Shown piece after piece: positions 10,870 through 24,600 of a stretch of 64,000 nt of DNA (within the stretch, counting starts at the first letter, position 1; each line of letters begins with the position of its first letter). A program made the translations under genes and the position numbers. Source of the stretch: Rhizopus arrhizus (lineage: Eukaryota > Mucoromycota > Mucoromycetes > Mucorales > Rhizopodaceae); the NCBI GenBank assembly GCA_024220505.1, contig JAKZZE010000002.1, positions 682,001-746,000 of the forward strand, in the 5' to 3' direction. A model generated the notes under the pieces. It saw only the letters and a program-made list of their open reading frames with translations. It was not told where the DNA came from and did not search any database.

Positions 10870-13800
10870 TCTTTGCAAGCTTTGATTTCTTTCTTTTTTT
10901 AAAAAAAAAGAGAGAGAGAGAGGGAGGAAGAATTGCTATTGTGTGCGATTTTTTAAATTTACTTTTTTTTCAAGGATTAATTATTCTTTTTTTTTTTTTT
11001 TTTTTTCTGGGGAGAGAGGAAATCATATTATGCAGCAAGACATATGGTGTTGGCATGAATTGTTTCAATTACTTTAAAGATAAGCTTGTTCTAGCCCTAT
11101 TTTATAGAAAAAGACAAGGATCAACAATTGTAAAACTTCTAGGGGACATGAGCATTAGTTTATTGAAAGTTTAAGTGGATGAAAAAGTATAAAAAAAGTA
11201 TGTAAAGTGGAAAGTAGATAACGGAGAATAAACAAAGGCTCATTTAAACCTTGTATTTGCACTAAATAATTTCACTTCAATAAATAATAATTCTGTACAA
11301 CATATCTCTGAAACGAGAAACAAGGTTTTTTTTTTTTTATTATTTTGTAAATGATGGGAGTACATTGATTCATTTTAATATTTATTTAAATACAACCTAA
11401 ACAGAGATCAGATATAATAAAAAGAGTATTGGTTACATTGTCCCTAAATATGCAACTTGTTGCATGAGAACACAGTGGGAAAATATTATTCCATCTTGTT
11501 TATTATAAAACAAAATGGCATTAGCTTTTTAAGGTATTATTTTTCTATTCTAGACAATCTCCCCTTGAAAACATTTCGTCAAATATAAACCTTTTAGACC
11601 TATTTCATATTTTATTAAAGAAAAACATTTTGTTTTATAAAAGGAAATAGTTGCATAACAAGGGGAGAAGGAGGGGGGGGGTTGATCAGAAAACGAGGGA
11701 ATAAAAAGTGATGAGTTGTGTATAAAATTTATTATTTCAATCAGTGAGATTCTCTTGATTTATAATTGTGAAACCAATTATCTAACTTTAAGCATTCTTT
11801 CGGCAGAGTTCTGCATGGCAACATAAACATGCTTTATTTGATAAACACGGATATGTAGTCGTTGTACGACGATTAGAAATCAAGGAATCATTTTTCACTT
11901 GAAGCATGACTGACACATGGAGTTATGAAGATTATGATTGGTTGTTTGGTCTTTACAGAAAGAGGTTGAGATAACAGCAAATTTTGCTTTATTTTTATGC
12001 AATCAGTTGACTTTTTAATGCAGAAAAAAATAAAAACAAAGGCAATTAAAATATGCATCCATTCCAGAATATAAACAAAGTTACCATGGCAATTGATAGA
12101 GAATAATGTGTCTTGTTCTTTTACATGTTCTGATCTTGTTTAGTGATAAAATCCGAACCCTACTGTCGTATTGATTGACGTAGATGATATCGATTCACTG
12201 AATTGAAAATTTTTGATTCTTAATACTCTCGTTCTTATTTACTGATAACAATTAAACTCGGTATCACCAAAGATATCACGCATGATGGCTTGTCTTCACA
12301 AGAGTTTCATGCTTATCACTGAGTAATCATCAATTAACAGCAGTAACTTAAGTTAGAGATTTAGGTAGGAATTCAGTTTTAATAACTGAGAACCATGTCA
12401 GTTGGAGCACAAAATTTAAAAGTGGTTTAGGATACAACAGTTGACAGAAGCATAAAAAGGTGAGCTTTGTTTTTTTTTTTTTAAAAATTTTTGGTAGTGA
12501 TTGAGTTTGAAGTTGTCACTTTTTAGAGTAAAGGATAAGGATTTAAAAAGATGCGCCAAGATTTTAGAGTTTAAACAGTGAGTGTGTCTTTGCTGGCTTA
12601 GAGGTGAAAAGTAAATGGTAGGTTGGTTTGCATAGATATAATCAACATCACAAGCAGTTTTTTAAAGTATAATTTATCCTTTACAACGGCAAGAGGAGAA
12701 ATTCAACATATGTTTTCTGATTTTACTCTTTTTGTTGATGCTGTTCACACAAGTTATGAAGTAACCAGAGCCTTTAAACACGTAGAAAACAGTGAAACAA
12801 AAAAAGTGGAAGGGAGAGATTTTATTACAGCAATACCCAATTGAGTATAGAAAAGGTATCTATGTTGGGTGACATGGTCTTTAGTTTAACACATCCAAAT
12901 CAATGGGACACATGCTCTGAGATTTCTTTGTGTGTCTCTATTCAATCAGACAAAGTAGACTTGAATACAACATTATTTTACTAGAGTTGGACAGATGAAA
13001 ATTCTCAGCTAACCAATTATAATTTCAGATGGTACATGGTCTAGGAAAACCTAAATAATGAGTATAGCAACCGTCTAAAAATCATCACTATTGGTTCTAT
13101 AAACTATTTTTTTTTTCAATATTTCAAAAGGGGAGATATCAGTGACTTTGCCATATCTTGAAATTTTTGCTTGACTTTTTATAGCTTCCCTTCACACTAT
13201 TTATTTTAAACATGTAAATAGTAAAATACTATTATTATATGCACTAAAATAGTCCAAACAACTTATAACTTGCCAATCACAAAATTTTATCTCGAAAATA
13301 GAAAATTTTAATGCAGCCCATGCGATTTTTTAAGCGGACAATGAGGGCCTAAAAATTTCAATAGATTAAAAAGGGAAAATAAATACGTTGCTATGTTACA
13401 TCAACTACTTTATATAGAAATCATTACAAATCGGATCGACATCCATCAGATAAATATCTCTTTTAAACTTGTTAATGAATAGGTCATTGTTTGATTAAAA
13501 CAAGATAATAATATGCACTAATCTATATTTATCGCTTTGTTTTCTCACCGCTGACGATGTTATGCATCTGTTTTTTTTTTTATATTAGTGTTGCTCTATT
13601 TGTAAGCAAAAGTCTAGAATCAAAAAAAAAAAAGTATAAAAAAAAACCAGGAAATTTTTCTCACTCTTTATTCCACCCCCAGATTACAAATACAGAAAAT
13701 TTTATGCCACGTGAAATCAAGATAAACGTAGAAAAGGGGAGGTGAATGATATAGAATGAGTAAAGTGTTACAATGTGTATAGAAAAAAGGATAAACTTTG

Positions 13801-14302
13801 TGTATGTTTGTGTTTATGGCTGATAACGTTAATAAGAGATAAAAAAAAAAAAAGGCTCGTTTAATCTATTTAGGCGGGTTAACATTTGGCCTTTTTTTTT
13901 TCGGAAGGATATTTTTCCTAAAGGATGCTCGGATCTAATGACATTTCCTTGATTATCCGAATGCGTCCGCAGCAAATGAAAAAAAAAGGGGGGAGGAGAG
14001 AGAGGAAAGAGAGGATTGGATAAAGAAAAAGTAGATTTATGAACATCATTTATTCTCTCTTCCCCTACCTTCCCCTACCTTGCCTTTAAAGTTTTTTATA
14101 TTTCCCTAGAGCTTATCATCCTATCAAACAGTCAGTAGCGGTGGGCTAAATTATCGGCACCTCTTTTGATGTTTGTTTCCTAATTTAGAAATGCAAATGT
14201 TCTGCCGTGTAAAAAAAATATAAAAACGGGAAATAAAGCCGCCCTTCGTCTCTTTCTTTCACATTTTTTTTTTTTTCTTATTTATTATCATCACAGAGAG
14301 AC
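10870..14302. other. Long spacer upstream of the kinase gene
   Basis: About 3.4 kb with no gene I can support. It holds several T or A runs (10988-11006, 11326-11338, 12470-12481, 13568-13580, 13843-13853), a purine-rich patch at 10901-10930 and a G run near 11671-11681. Open frames at 10941-11174 (poly-F from T runs), 12623-12844 and 13557-13745 lack motifs or splice extensions. The final 300 bases are pyrimidine-rich and hold putative stress-element repeats just before the kinase gene. Confidence 0.5.
14060..14080. promoter_or_regulatory. Tandem CCCCT boxes, possible stress-response elements
   Basis: Two adjacent copies of the 10-mer TCCCCTACCT lie about 225-245 bases upstream of the kinase ATG. 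CCCCT is the core of the yeast stress response element (Msn2/4 type). Its presence in front of a HAL4/SAT4-like kinase, a family linked to salt and nutrient stress, fits. The match is short and the link is inferred. Confidence 0.35.
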
Positions 14303-15948
14303 ATGGTAGACGTTCATCAACTTTCGGATAAATTACAAAATATTGATTTTGATTCCCCAGCAAAAATATTTCAAAATAAACATGCTGTTCATCAATTTCA
14401 TAATATCACGCCTGATGTTTCAATGCCTGGTACACCACTGTTGACACCTCATCACAAACATACAATGTATGATTCTGATACCCATTCACTTCCACCTACT
14501 GCTGTACATACACCACCTTCTTTATCACCCAATCATAGTGATGATGAAGATAACCATAACAACAAATCACCCCTAGTGACAAGTACAAAAGTATCGAGTG
14601 ATGAAGAATTGAATCATTTGCCTGTAAAGAATAGTTATAGTAGCAGTACGAGTTCTTTACCTTCTAGACCTGGTACACCATCTCAATTTGTATTTAAAAG
14701 ACCACAATATAATAAGGAATATCATCACACTCATTTTCATCATTTGGAAAAGAAGGAAACCATCTTTCATGACCTCAAAAGATTCTTAAAAGGTGATAAA
14801 AAAAAAACCAAGAAAGCACCTTCGATTACGAGCAACAGTGATCTTTCATTTGCAAATGAATTTAACCGAGATTTAGAAGGAAAATATGGCAAATGGGGTA
14901 AAGTTTAAAAAAAAATTTTTTTTTTTATTATTAATTATTTTAACGTGTGTTTCCATTTCTTTTTTTAGGTCGATTTGTTGGTAAAGGTGCCGGCGGTTCG
15001 GTGCGACTGATTCGACGTAGTACAGATGGAAAAACATTTGCGGTCAAACAATTTAGGAAAAGAGGATTGAATGAACCAGAAAAAGAGTATGTAAAGAAAG
15101 TTACTGCTGAATTCTGTATTGGGTCTACATTACATCATCCAAATGTAATCGAAACACTGGATATCATTCAAGAAGGTCAAAATTTTTATGAAATTATGGA
15201 ATTTGCTCCAAATGACTTGTTTAATATTGTCATGAGTGGTAAAATGTCTCGTGAAGAAATCGCTTGCTGCTGGCGTCAGTTGTTGAGTGGTGTTGAATAC
15301 ATGCAGCAGATGGGATTGGCTCACAGGGATCTCAAGTTGGATAATATGGTCTTGGATGAACGTGGTATGGTTAAAATTATTGATTTTGGTTGTGCTGTGG
15401 TCAACAAGTATCCTTTTGAGACAAGAGTTCATAAAAGTAAAGGCATCTGTGGCTCAGATCCTTATATTGCCCCTGAACAATTTACTGAGCCTGATTATGA
15501 TGCTCGTCTTACAGATTTATGGTCTTGTGCAATCATCTTTATCTGCATGTCCATTCGTCGATTTCCTTGGCGATTACCTCGTCCTGAAAAAGATCAATCC
15601 TACAAGAATTTCATCACTCCTTCAACTCAAGGTGCAGAGAAATTATTCAAGATGCTTCCTCGTGAATCAAGACCGATCATCAAACGTATATTGAATCCTA
15701 ATCCTCTTGAACGTTGCTCACTTGAAGATGTCTTGGCTGATGATTGGGTAAAAAGTATTGCCGTCTGTACCGCAGATCATCCAGAAAGATCACATGCTCA
15801 TCATCTTTTGGTTGAACCAAGTCCTCAAGTAAAAGAGAGTTGTAATCTAATCGTACTCGATCAACCTTCTTCCCTCTCAGATCAATCAGAACCTTCATCA
15901 TCTCACGGTGAATCAAAAAAGAAAAAGAAGCATCGTTTACTCAAATAG
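14303..15948 (+). CDS. Ser/Thr protein kinase, HAL4/SAT4-NPR family-like
   Basis: A cytoplasmic protein kinase of the fungal HAL/NPR group, whose members regulate potassium and nutrient transporters. Exons 14303-14897 and 14969-15948 give 524 residues; the junction restores [20 protein letters not shown], the glycine loop. Visible kinase motifs: AVKQF (catalytic Lys), [15 protein letters not shown] (a DFG variant typical of this group), [10 protein letters not shown] and DLWSCAIIF, then FPWRLP, characteristic of the family. The N-terminal 195 residues are disordered, with several SP/TP sites and a serine-rich patch. The C-terminus is Ser-rich and ends in a basic [10 protein letters not shown] tail that could bind membranes or nuclear import factors. 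The family is clear; the exact orthologue is not. Confidence 0.88.
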
Positions 15949-16266
15949 AATCAACTAATCCATCCACTTGTAAATATTTGTTCTCTTTTAATTCACACAT
16001 TCCCTTGTTCAAAGAATATAATTTCATACAATTCACATTAAACATTCTTTTTTTTTTTTCATTTTTATCTCATGTTTACATAATATTTCGTAAAGTTCTT
16101 TTATACCTTGTATTGAAAAAAAAAAAAAACAATTCGGAATTTCAATTATTTTTTTGCATGAAAAAAACTCGTTCGACAGCCTCTCTCTCTCTTTTTTTTT
16201 GTATCTTTATTTTTTTTAATTTCCCCCCTCTCTTCTTCTCCTACCCTCCTCCTCCCCACTCTAAAG
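15949..16266. other. Kinase 3' region and aconitase promoter
   Basis: A 318-base spacer between two co-directional genes. It holds A and T runs (16049-16060, 16119-16131, 16191-16200) and a C/T-rich tract at 16182-16257 immediately before the aconitase ATG. Pyrimidine-rich leaders of this kind are common in highly expressed fungal genes. Confidence 0.5.
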
Positions 16267-18755
16267 ATGTTTACAAGAAAACATATCTTTGCGAGAACGA
16301 TTAAAGTATGAAAAAAAAAGAAAGAGAGAGTGTGATGATTTACATGTAAATTTTTTATAGCCAGCTTTGTCTGTTCGTTGTTTTGGTATAGCGAGTGAAA
16401 GAGTATCAATGTCGATATTTGAAAAGGACAAGTATATCAATTATCAACGTATTGAAGATAATCTAAAGGTGGTTAAAAAGAGGTAAAGATAATATAATCT
16501 ATCCTTACTTTATTTACATTTCTTCAAAATAGACTCAATCGTCCACTTACACTATCTGAAAAAATTGTTTATGGTCACCTTGATGATGCAGAGAATCAAG
16601 AGATTGAACGTGGCAAATCTTATCTTAAGCTTCGTCCTGATCGTGTTGCCTGTCAAGACGCAACAGCTCAAATGGCTCTTCTTCAATTCATGTCTGCCGG
16701 TTTACCCAGTGTTGCTGTACCCACCACGGTTCACTGTGATCATCTGATTGAGGCTCAAGTCGGTGGTGAAAAGGATCTTGCGCGTGCGATTGACATTAAC
16801 AAGGAAGTGTATGATTTTTTGGCAACGTCCACTGCCAAATATAACATTGGCTTTTGGAAACCTGGTTCGGGTATCATTCATCAAATCATTCTCGAAAATT
16901 ATGCTTTCCCTGGTGGACTCATGATTGGTACCGACTCACATACGCCTAATGCCGGTGGCCTTGGCATGGTGGCTATCGGTGTCGGTGGTGCAGACGCGGT
17001 TGACGTCATGTCAGGTGTACCCTGGGAGCTTAAATGTCCCAAAGTGATTGGTGTCAAATTGCATGGTAAAATGCATGGTTGGACTTCTCCCAAGGATGTC
17101 ATCTTAAAAGTCGCTGGTATCCTGACCGTCAAAGGTGGAACAGGTGCTATTGTTGAATACTTTGGCCCAGGTGTGGACTCTATTTCATGTACAGGAATGG
17201 GTACCATCTGTAACATGGGTGCCGAAATTGGTGCAACCACATCTGTCTTTCCATTCAACAAACGTATGGCTGATTATCTCAACGCGACCAATCGTTCATC
17301 TATCGCTAATTATTCTCAACGCTTTTCAGAAAACTTGAAGGCAGATCAAGATGCTCACTATGATCAACTCATCGAAATTGACCTCGATAAACTTGAACCT
17401 CATCTCAATGGTCCCTTTACACCCGATTTGGCTACTCCTATTTCTCAATTCAAGGATGTCCTCAAGGAAAATGAATGGCCACAGGAACTCAAGGTGGGCT
17501 TGATTGGCTCTTGTACCAATTCTTCTTATGAAGACATGACCCGTGCATCCTCTGTCGCTCAACAAGCAATCGATCATGGTTTGAAATCCAAGGCTAAATT
17601 CACCATCACACCCGGTTCAGAACAAGTGAGGGCAACGATCGAACGTGATGGTGTCATGGACATCTTTACAAAAGTAGGTGGTGTCGTCTTGGCCAATGCT
17701 TGTGGTCCATGTATCGGTCAGTGGGATCGTACGGATGTCAAGAAGGGTGAACCAAACTCGATCGTCACCTCCTACAATCGTAATTTCACCGGTCGTAATG
17801 ATGCTAATCCTGCCACACATGCCTTTGTCGCCTCTCCTGAAATCGTCACTGCTCTGGCCATCGCCGGTGACATGACCTTCAATCCACTCACAGACGCCCT
17901 GACCGATGTCCACGGAAAGCCCTTCCGCTTACAACCTCCAACAGGTGATGAGTTACCTCCCAAAGGTTATGATCCTGGACAAGACACCTACCAAGCTCCT
18001 CCTCTCAATGCTACAGAGGTTCAAGTCAAGGTCGATCCTAATTCCAAGCGACTTCAACTCTTGGAACCCTTTGATAAGTGGGATGGTAAAGACTTGACGG
18101 ATATTCCCATCTTGATCAAGGTCAAGGGTAAATGTACTACCGATCATATCTCAATGGCAGGTCCCTGGCTCAAATACCGTGGTCATCTTGACAATATCTC
18201 CAATAACATGCTCATCGGTGCCGTCAATTCTGCCAACGGAAAGACCAATAATGTTCAAAATATCTTCACAAACGAATTTGCTGGTGTACCTGACGTAGCC
18301 CGTGATTATAAGCAGAGAGGTGTCAAATGGGTCGTGATTGGCGATGAGAATTATGGTGAAGGAAGTTCGAGAGAACATGCTGCTTTGGAACCTCGTTATT
18401 TGAACGGTGCTGCAATCATCACCAAATCCTTTGCTCGTATTCATGAAACGAATCTCAAGAAGCAAGGCATGCTGCCTCTTACCTTTGCTAACCCTGCTGA
18501 TTATGACAAGATTGATCCTACGGATAAGGTAGATATCCTTGGCTTGACGGACTTTCAAGAAGGAAAACCCTTGACGCTTCGTTTGCATAAAAAAGATGGT
18601 TCAAAGACTGATATTCAATTGAACCACACCTTTAACTCTGGGTAAAGAGCTCTTGCTTTTTGAAAGAAACAAACTCATCTTTTTTTAATAGACAAATCGA
18701 ATGGTTTAAGCATGGAAGTTGTCTTAACTATATGAAGACGCAGCAAACACAGTAA
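16267..18755 (+). CDS. ACO1: Aconitate hydratase, mitochondrial
   Basis: Converts citrate to isocitrate in the TCA cycle; a [4Fe-4S] enzyme. Exons 16267-16305, 16361-16482, 16533-18641, 18692-18755 give 777 residues, the usual length of the fungal mitochondrial enzyme. The 13-codon first exon ([13 protein letters not shown]) plus the start of exon 2 ([16 protein letters not shown]) form a classic arginine-rich presequence. The later ATG at 16409 would lack it. Seen: [41 protein letters not shown], cluster cysteines in [11 protein letters not shown] (near residue 381) and [10 protein letters not shown] (near 444-447), and swivel-domain [19 protein letters not shown]. The short last exon supplies [14 protein letters not shown]. 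Codon choice looks more biased than in the neighbours, as expected for high expression. Confidence 0.96.
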
Positions 18756-18815
18756 GAAAAAAGGTGTTTTTGTAGGGAAAAAATAAAGTTTTGTCAGATT
18801 ATATTTGGCATAAAT

Positions 18816-19290
18816 ATGGTCTTATTATTTTTTTTTTTTTTTTTTTGCAAGCTGCGGAACAGTTGACTTTTTGAATGATGCAGCATTGTTGGATGATGGC
18901 CTGATCATTCTTGACATGACTTTGATAAGTAGAGCCGGTAATCAAAGCAGAGGGGCTCATTATCTTTGTGCTGCTCTTATTGATCATAAAGAGTACTAGC
19001 ATATCACTTGCCATATTCTTAACTATATCTCAACCTGTCACCATGATCTCGCTAATAAAAACACAGGGTGTTGAAAGGCAGAGGTCAATGTCCATCCTTT
19101 GATTCGATCGCTTGTGTTGATGGTGAAAGGATAAGGATCAAAGACATCCAGAACTTGTTATCTTCAAAGCATAAACAACTCCAGAGGCCCACAGTGGCAA
19201 CATTTGTCAATTTCACCAACATCAACAGGATGCTTTCTACTTTTGTAATGGAATAGAAAATAAAAATAGATTTTAAACTCATCAAGGTAT
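18816..19290. pseudogene. Unresolved coding-like segment, possible small gene or relic
   Basis: Both strands look partly coding and I could not settle which is real. On the plus strand, two pieces join across a possible intron (donor near 18992, branch-like CTAAT and acceptor CACAG ending at 19066). They give a frame containing DDGLIILDMTLISRAGN and GQCPSFDSIACVDGERI that stops at 19256. No start codon is visible upstream, because the T run at 18828-18846 breaks the frame. On the minus strand an open frame (19014-18799) runs into that tract, which reads as A19. This would fit a reverse-transcribed gene copy with a poly(A) tail. No family recognised. Confidence 0.25.
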
Positions 19291-19714
19291 TGGCTTCTTG
19301 AGCTTTTGTTTGTCTTGTTCGATATTAGCCAAACTATTCGAATGAAGCTATGATTATTTGAAGGTTACAAATTTCAAAAAAAAAGGACTTGTAAGCTATC
19401 AACAACAATGGTGAATATATCCATGTTTATGCACCAAATAGAAATAAAAGGCTTCAACCCCTTTTTGCTAAATAACCAACTTTTGATTTCTTGATTTACT
19501 GGCTAGTATCAGGAAAAATAATCTTTATATCCTTTGATGATTTCTCTATTAAATTTCACCACGTTTAACAACTTCATTTCATCTATATATAAGATGGTAT
19601 AAGCCATCTTCTATCGTCCTCGACAAAATATTCATCGTGCTTCCGAATTTGAACCGTTCAAGTTTTATTTCAAGACATGTTTGTTTCGAATTCATAGTCT
19701 TTTCGTTTTCATTG

Positions 19715-19755
<41 letters not shown>

Positions 19756-21673
19756 ACCTTTCAAATCCTCTTTGCTTCATCTTATGATGACCTTTGGCTG
19801 ATAAAGCAGAAAATGGCCAGGTCAAATAAAGGCATTACTTTAATAAAGTAATAAGCTTGTTTCTTTCATCCAGTCGTCTTAAAATTAATGACAAATTTCT
19901 CTTAATCTACAATTCTCATGGTTATCATCAAGTAACATATTAAAGTTCATAACTATCGTACTAATCTTGTGCAGAAACCATGTGGACAAAGCCAAAGCTG
20001 AAAAACATTCTTTTTATGTTGAAGATAGGGTCAAATATCTAGTAAATTCCCTCACAAACAGTTTGTTTGCTCTCTCTCTCTTTCATTTCACATGAATATT
20101 CAATCGTCCAGCCATAGTCCATTAAAAAAATTACATTTAAAATGAGAGCCCCACAAGCAAGTGCATCCTCTCTTTTTTCCAAACACAAAATGATCATCTT
20201 TGTCAACTTCTCTTTCCTTGTAAGCCTCCAGTCTTTTCACTGAGACGGTCTATGTTGTGGTTGATAATGACCCTTATTGAATGAAAATACACATAAACAA
20301 GTCAGAAACATGCCTTTGACCTATAAATTCTCTGCTAAATAATTCAACCACTAACCAAATTTGAAGCCTTGAAGCTGTTGTTATATTACAGGAGCTATTC
20401 CAAACATTTTTATAATTGCCATGAAAAGATAGCAAAACTTTATACAAAAATACACGGCTTAAACCCAAAAGCACCACAAAAGAAAAGGTAAGCTCAGAGT
20501 ATGGATAGATAAAATAAGAATGCAGCTTTTTAACTTGAAAATGATTTATCATGTTTGGGATGTCCTTGCTGGTATTGATACATCAGAAACGACATAATGT
20601 TTTACGAATTTGCTTGCAATAAAGTCCAATCATTCGCGAGCATATGGTGCTAACCGTAGCTACTACAATTGGTCAAGCCTAAGATTGAAGAAATACAGAA
20701 GCATATAGCAAGTATAGTAGTACTCTAAAAAAACTTTTCTCAATAGATACTTTGCGTTTTCGTCAAGCACTTTACTCTTTTTGTATAAAAAAAGCCAAAG
20801 TGCCTTTCTTTTAATTTCCCCGTGATTGGGCCATACAATACTCTTTACAAGCTTTATGAGGTTTTTATTGACTTCACTTGTCCAGGTAGACTAGCTTCCT
20901 TTTGCAAGTTGACTCTTCAAATTTTCAGTTATTTTTCTGGATTTTACAGTAACTAATTTTATAAATGCAATGTATACTTCGTCAAAGGCCGGTTGCTCTA
21001 CCTTGCGTTTTCTTTTAGAGTTATCTATAACTGTACAACAGCTCTTAAATTTTTTGATAATTTTGTAAGCTAATGATTCACTAATTCTTTCTGTGCGTTC
21101 AGATATTGATGACGATCACGATATTTTCCAAAAGTTCTTCGGATTATAACCCTGTCTATCGCATGTTTGTGCATGTCACGGGTGATTTTGACTCATTTCT
21201 CAACGAATGGGCCATTTTCTAACCTTAATTTCTGACACGAATAATGGCTGTCGTCAAGGTTTGCAATCATCTCTTAATAGCTAAATATATACATCAGCAT
21301 TGGTTAGAATGGGGTTCTTCTTGTATAATGAAATATAGCAACGAGAATGTTCCATTAGCGAATTGTGGAAAAGCTCACATAGCAGTAGCAACCCTGATCT
21401 TTATAAATGGCGAAGATTAAAAGGCCTTTCCTTTTCCTTAAAGCATAAAAACGATGGTCAGAGAACTTGAGCTATAAAAAAGATCTTTTTTATAAACTCC
21501 ATTATTTACATTATCAATAAAAAGCGTTGTTAAAAAGATAATTCGCTTTCTAACTGGAGCCAATTTTCTACCACAGGAACCTATGTTTTTTTTTCAATTT
21601 CAGACCCAATTATTTTAGATCTTTGAGCAAATTAACTTTAGAAATAGTATATATTTTTTCTGTCTTTTTTAAT
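19291..21673. other. Gene-free spacer upstream of the lipid fusion gene
   Basis: About 2.4 kb with no gene I can support. It contains a T39 tract (19716-19754) and several TC-rich patches. The minus-strand open frame 20274-20552 has no motif or splice partner. The last part is presumably the promoter of the gene at 21674. Confidence 0.5.
19716..19754. repeat. T39 homopolymer tract
   Basis: An uninterrupted run of 39 T in the spacer. It is either slippage-expanded simple sequence or the poly(A) of an inserted minus-strand retrosequence. No coding match lies beside it. Its exact length is uncertain. Confidence 0.85.
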
Positions 21674-24600
21674 ATGAATAGTAATGAAAGCTTAGTAGAT
21701 TATTATAGAAACAAAACAATACTTGTGACAGGAGCAACTGGATTTGTTGGGAAGGCCGTCTTGTGGCATTTATTAAAAGCAGCTGGCCAAGTTATTGATA
21801 AAATATATGTACTGATTAGACCCAAGAGAATTCCAGGTGGTGCCCCATCTCAACGACTTTTAGACGAAATAATCAACACAAAGGTAAGCACATGGCTTAT
21901 ATTATCTTTCTCTAATATATTTTTTATTAGGTTTTTAAAGAGTTGATGAATAAAGGATTATTCAAAAGAGAGAAGCTAATACCAATATCTTACGATTTGA
22001 CATTATCACAATTGGGATTATCAATGGAAGAAAGTGTACAAATGAAAGATATTAATATAGTCGTACACTGTGCATCTACTTCAGAATATGAAAATTCTTT
22101 AGAATGGAATTTAGAAGTAAGCAATACATTATGATTCATTCTTTTTATTTACAAATGTGTAGACAAATGTATTAGGAACAATAAGATTAATGGATTATTT
22201 AAATAATGAATGCTTGAATATGTGTAAGTTCCACTTGGATTTATAATATATTCCAATCAACAAGTCACAATGTAGGTTCCTTTGTGTATATGTCACCTAT
22301 TCACATCTATCAAGATCTTCCGAGTGAAGAAGGACCATTGATTAAAGAGCAGGTCTATGATCTTGCAGGGTTGGGTGATCCTAATGAATTTTTGCAATCA
22401 CTTCTTGGCGCCGATGAAAAAGGTAAATGAGTAACAAAAAAAAGTGGATGGTAAATATCCTAATTTGGGCAAATTATACAGAGTTACCCAATTTCGTGAA
22501 GCGCATCTTGCAAAAATATCCAACTCTCCATTTATTTACAAAAGCGCTTGTGGAACATTTGATAACTAAAAAGCATCAAGTGTTCTATTCATCTACTATA
22601 TTTAGGTCAGGTTATATTGGCCCTAGTGCAATGGAGCCTACACCAGGATGGGTAAGATAGCATACCGTGGCATACACATGTAAATATTTATTTTTTCGAT
22701 ATAGACAAGTGGAGTATCGGGTATGTCGGCATGGTTAGCATTATACGGTCAATCCATTCCAGTTATTCAACCAGATCAGGGCCAACGACCACTAAGAATA
22801 ACGCCCATCGATTACGTGTCACAAAGTATCATTCACGCCATACCTCAGCTCAATCACAAAGGATCATCCCTCATTTATCATATTCCATCTTTGCCCTTAC
22901 CCTTGACATGGTACCAAGCCTATACTGCCATCCAAGACTATTGGAGTCGTCCAGTCAACAGCATCCTTCACGACCAAAAGCTACCTACCGCTGCTAGTTA
23001 TTTTTCGACTAACAAAGCGCTATCCAAAGCTAAATTTCTCATGCGCTATTACTTTCGACCCAACAAAACCAACGTAACCAAAAAATCACCATTGGACATT
23101 GATCAAAGTAAATGGCTGGAGCTGGCCTCCAACACGCGCAACAATTTAGCCAAACAATACTTATATCCATGGGAATATGATACAAGTCGATTTGATGCCC
23201 TTTTGTCCAAGACAGGTATTGAGTGGATTGAACCCTACGATCGCTTGGATCTTTACAGTTACCTGATGCAGAGTTGCTTTGGCGTCAAGATCTATACCTT
23301 ACATGCAGGGCCTCAAATCAGGACATCTGTGTTGGATAGCACATGCGATTGCGCACTGTATTCTGTCATTAAATCCAAGGCTATGGAAAACAACCAGCCC
23401 AGTTACCCGTCCCTGATGGACGAACCATTTCAGAGCATCGTGTATACAGAAGAAGAGATGAGGCAGCGTGTACAGCACATGATGGATATTACAATGACTT
23501 CACTTCATCATCCAAAGCAATCATTAGAGGATGAGAAAGTGTGGAAGCCGGTTTGGATAGAATATATCAACGATACTTTGGAGGATTGGTGTACGATTAT
23601 AGAGAGCCAATCTCACAATGAAAAAAGATGGAAGTTAGATGAGAATGCTGAATTAGCTAAAGTCACTGTGCTCAATGATGCTAAAGTCATAGAAGCCATC
23701 CATCAGGTATAAAGAGAAATGATTTATTTAGCTGCTAATACACTACATTTAGGTCTCAGAAAGATCGGGGATGCCAGCAGAGAAAGTGATGGATGAAGCA
23801 GTGAAATCATTAAACAGGATACAAGAAAGGACACAGCTCTCTTATGCTTGGTTTGCAGCATCTTACTTAGAAAAATTATTTAAAACCATGTTTAGTTGTA
23901 TCCGTATTAATAAAGTTGATCTTGTAAAGGTAATCATTCCTTTCTTTTATTTTCTTGTTCGTTATTGATCTTTTTCCTTTATAGATTCAACATTGTGTAC
24001 AAAACAAGCAGAAAGTTGTTTATGTCCCTGTCAATCGAACTGTGTTGGATCCTATTCTTGTCTGGTTTCTAGCTATTCGATATGACTTACCTATTCCTGC
24101 TCTTGTCTTGGATGAAGCTTTAGCTATCTTGGGTCCCATTTCGGACATTTTGAGATTGGCAGGCGCTGTGTTTATCAAACGTGATCCGAGTGCAAGATCA
24201 GTACTGACAACTGGTGTGACATCAGCCTATCTGCGGCATTTACTACGTGAACGAGGTGCGCTGACAATGGTACTAGAAAAAGTCAGGTCACGTTCAGGCT
24301 TATTGCAGAGACCTTATAATGATGGATTATTGGAGATGATTCAGCAAGAAAAGGATGTGGTATTTGTACCAGTGAATTTGACATATGAAGAAATACCTGA
24401 TTTAGATCATTTGGTTAAACAAGACCTCCAACATCTTAAATCAACGAAATCAACGACAATAGGTGGCTTAAATAGGACTAAATCACAACGTATGTCTACA
24501 CCAACAAAACTGAGCAGACCGAGTGACAGTAGGGCGCAGAGAGTAAGAAGCCGTAGCCTAGGTCACGGACAGTTGCATCTGCTGAAGCAGGATGAGGAAC

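Noticed and set aside
10941..11174. Open frame with a poly-Phe stretch
   Set aside because: Produced by T runs; no other coding signal.
12623..12844. 73-codon frame in the kinase upstream spacer
   Set aside because: Looks faintly coding but has no motif, no splice extension and no second exon.
16409..16411. ATG at 16409 as the aconitase start
   Set aside because: It would drop the presequence encoded by the upstream exon, which joins in phase and brings the length to 777 residues.
16899..18588. Several long antisense frames across aconitase
   Set aside because: Shadows of a biased coding sequence; the plus strand is unmistakably aconitase.
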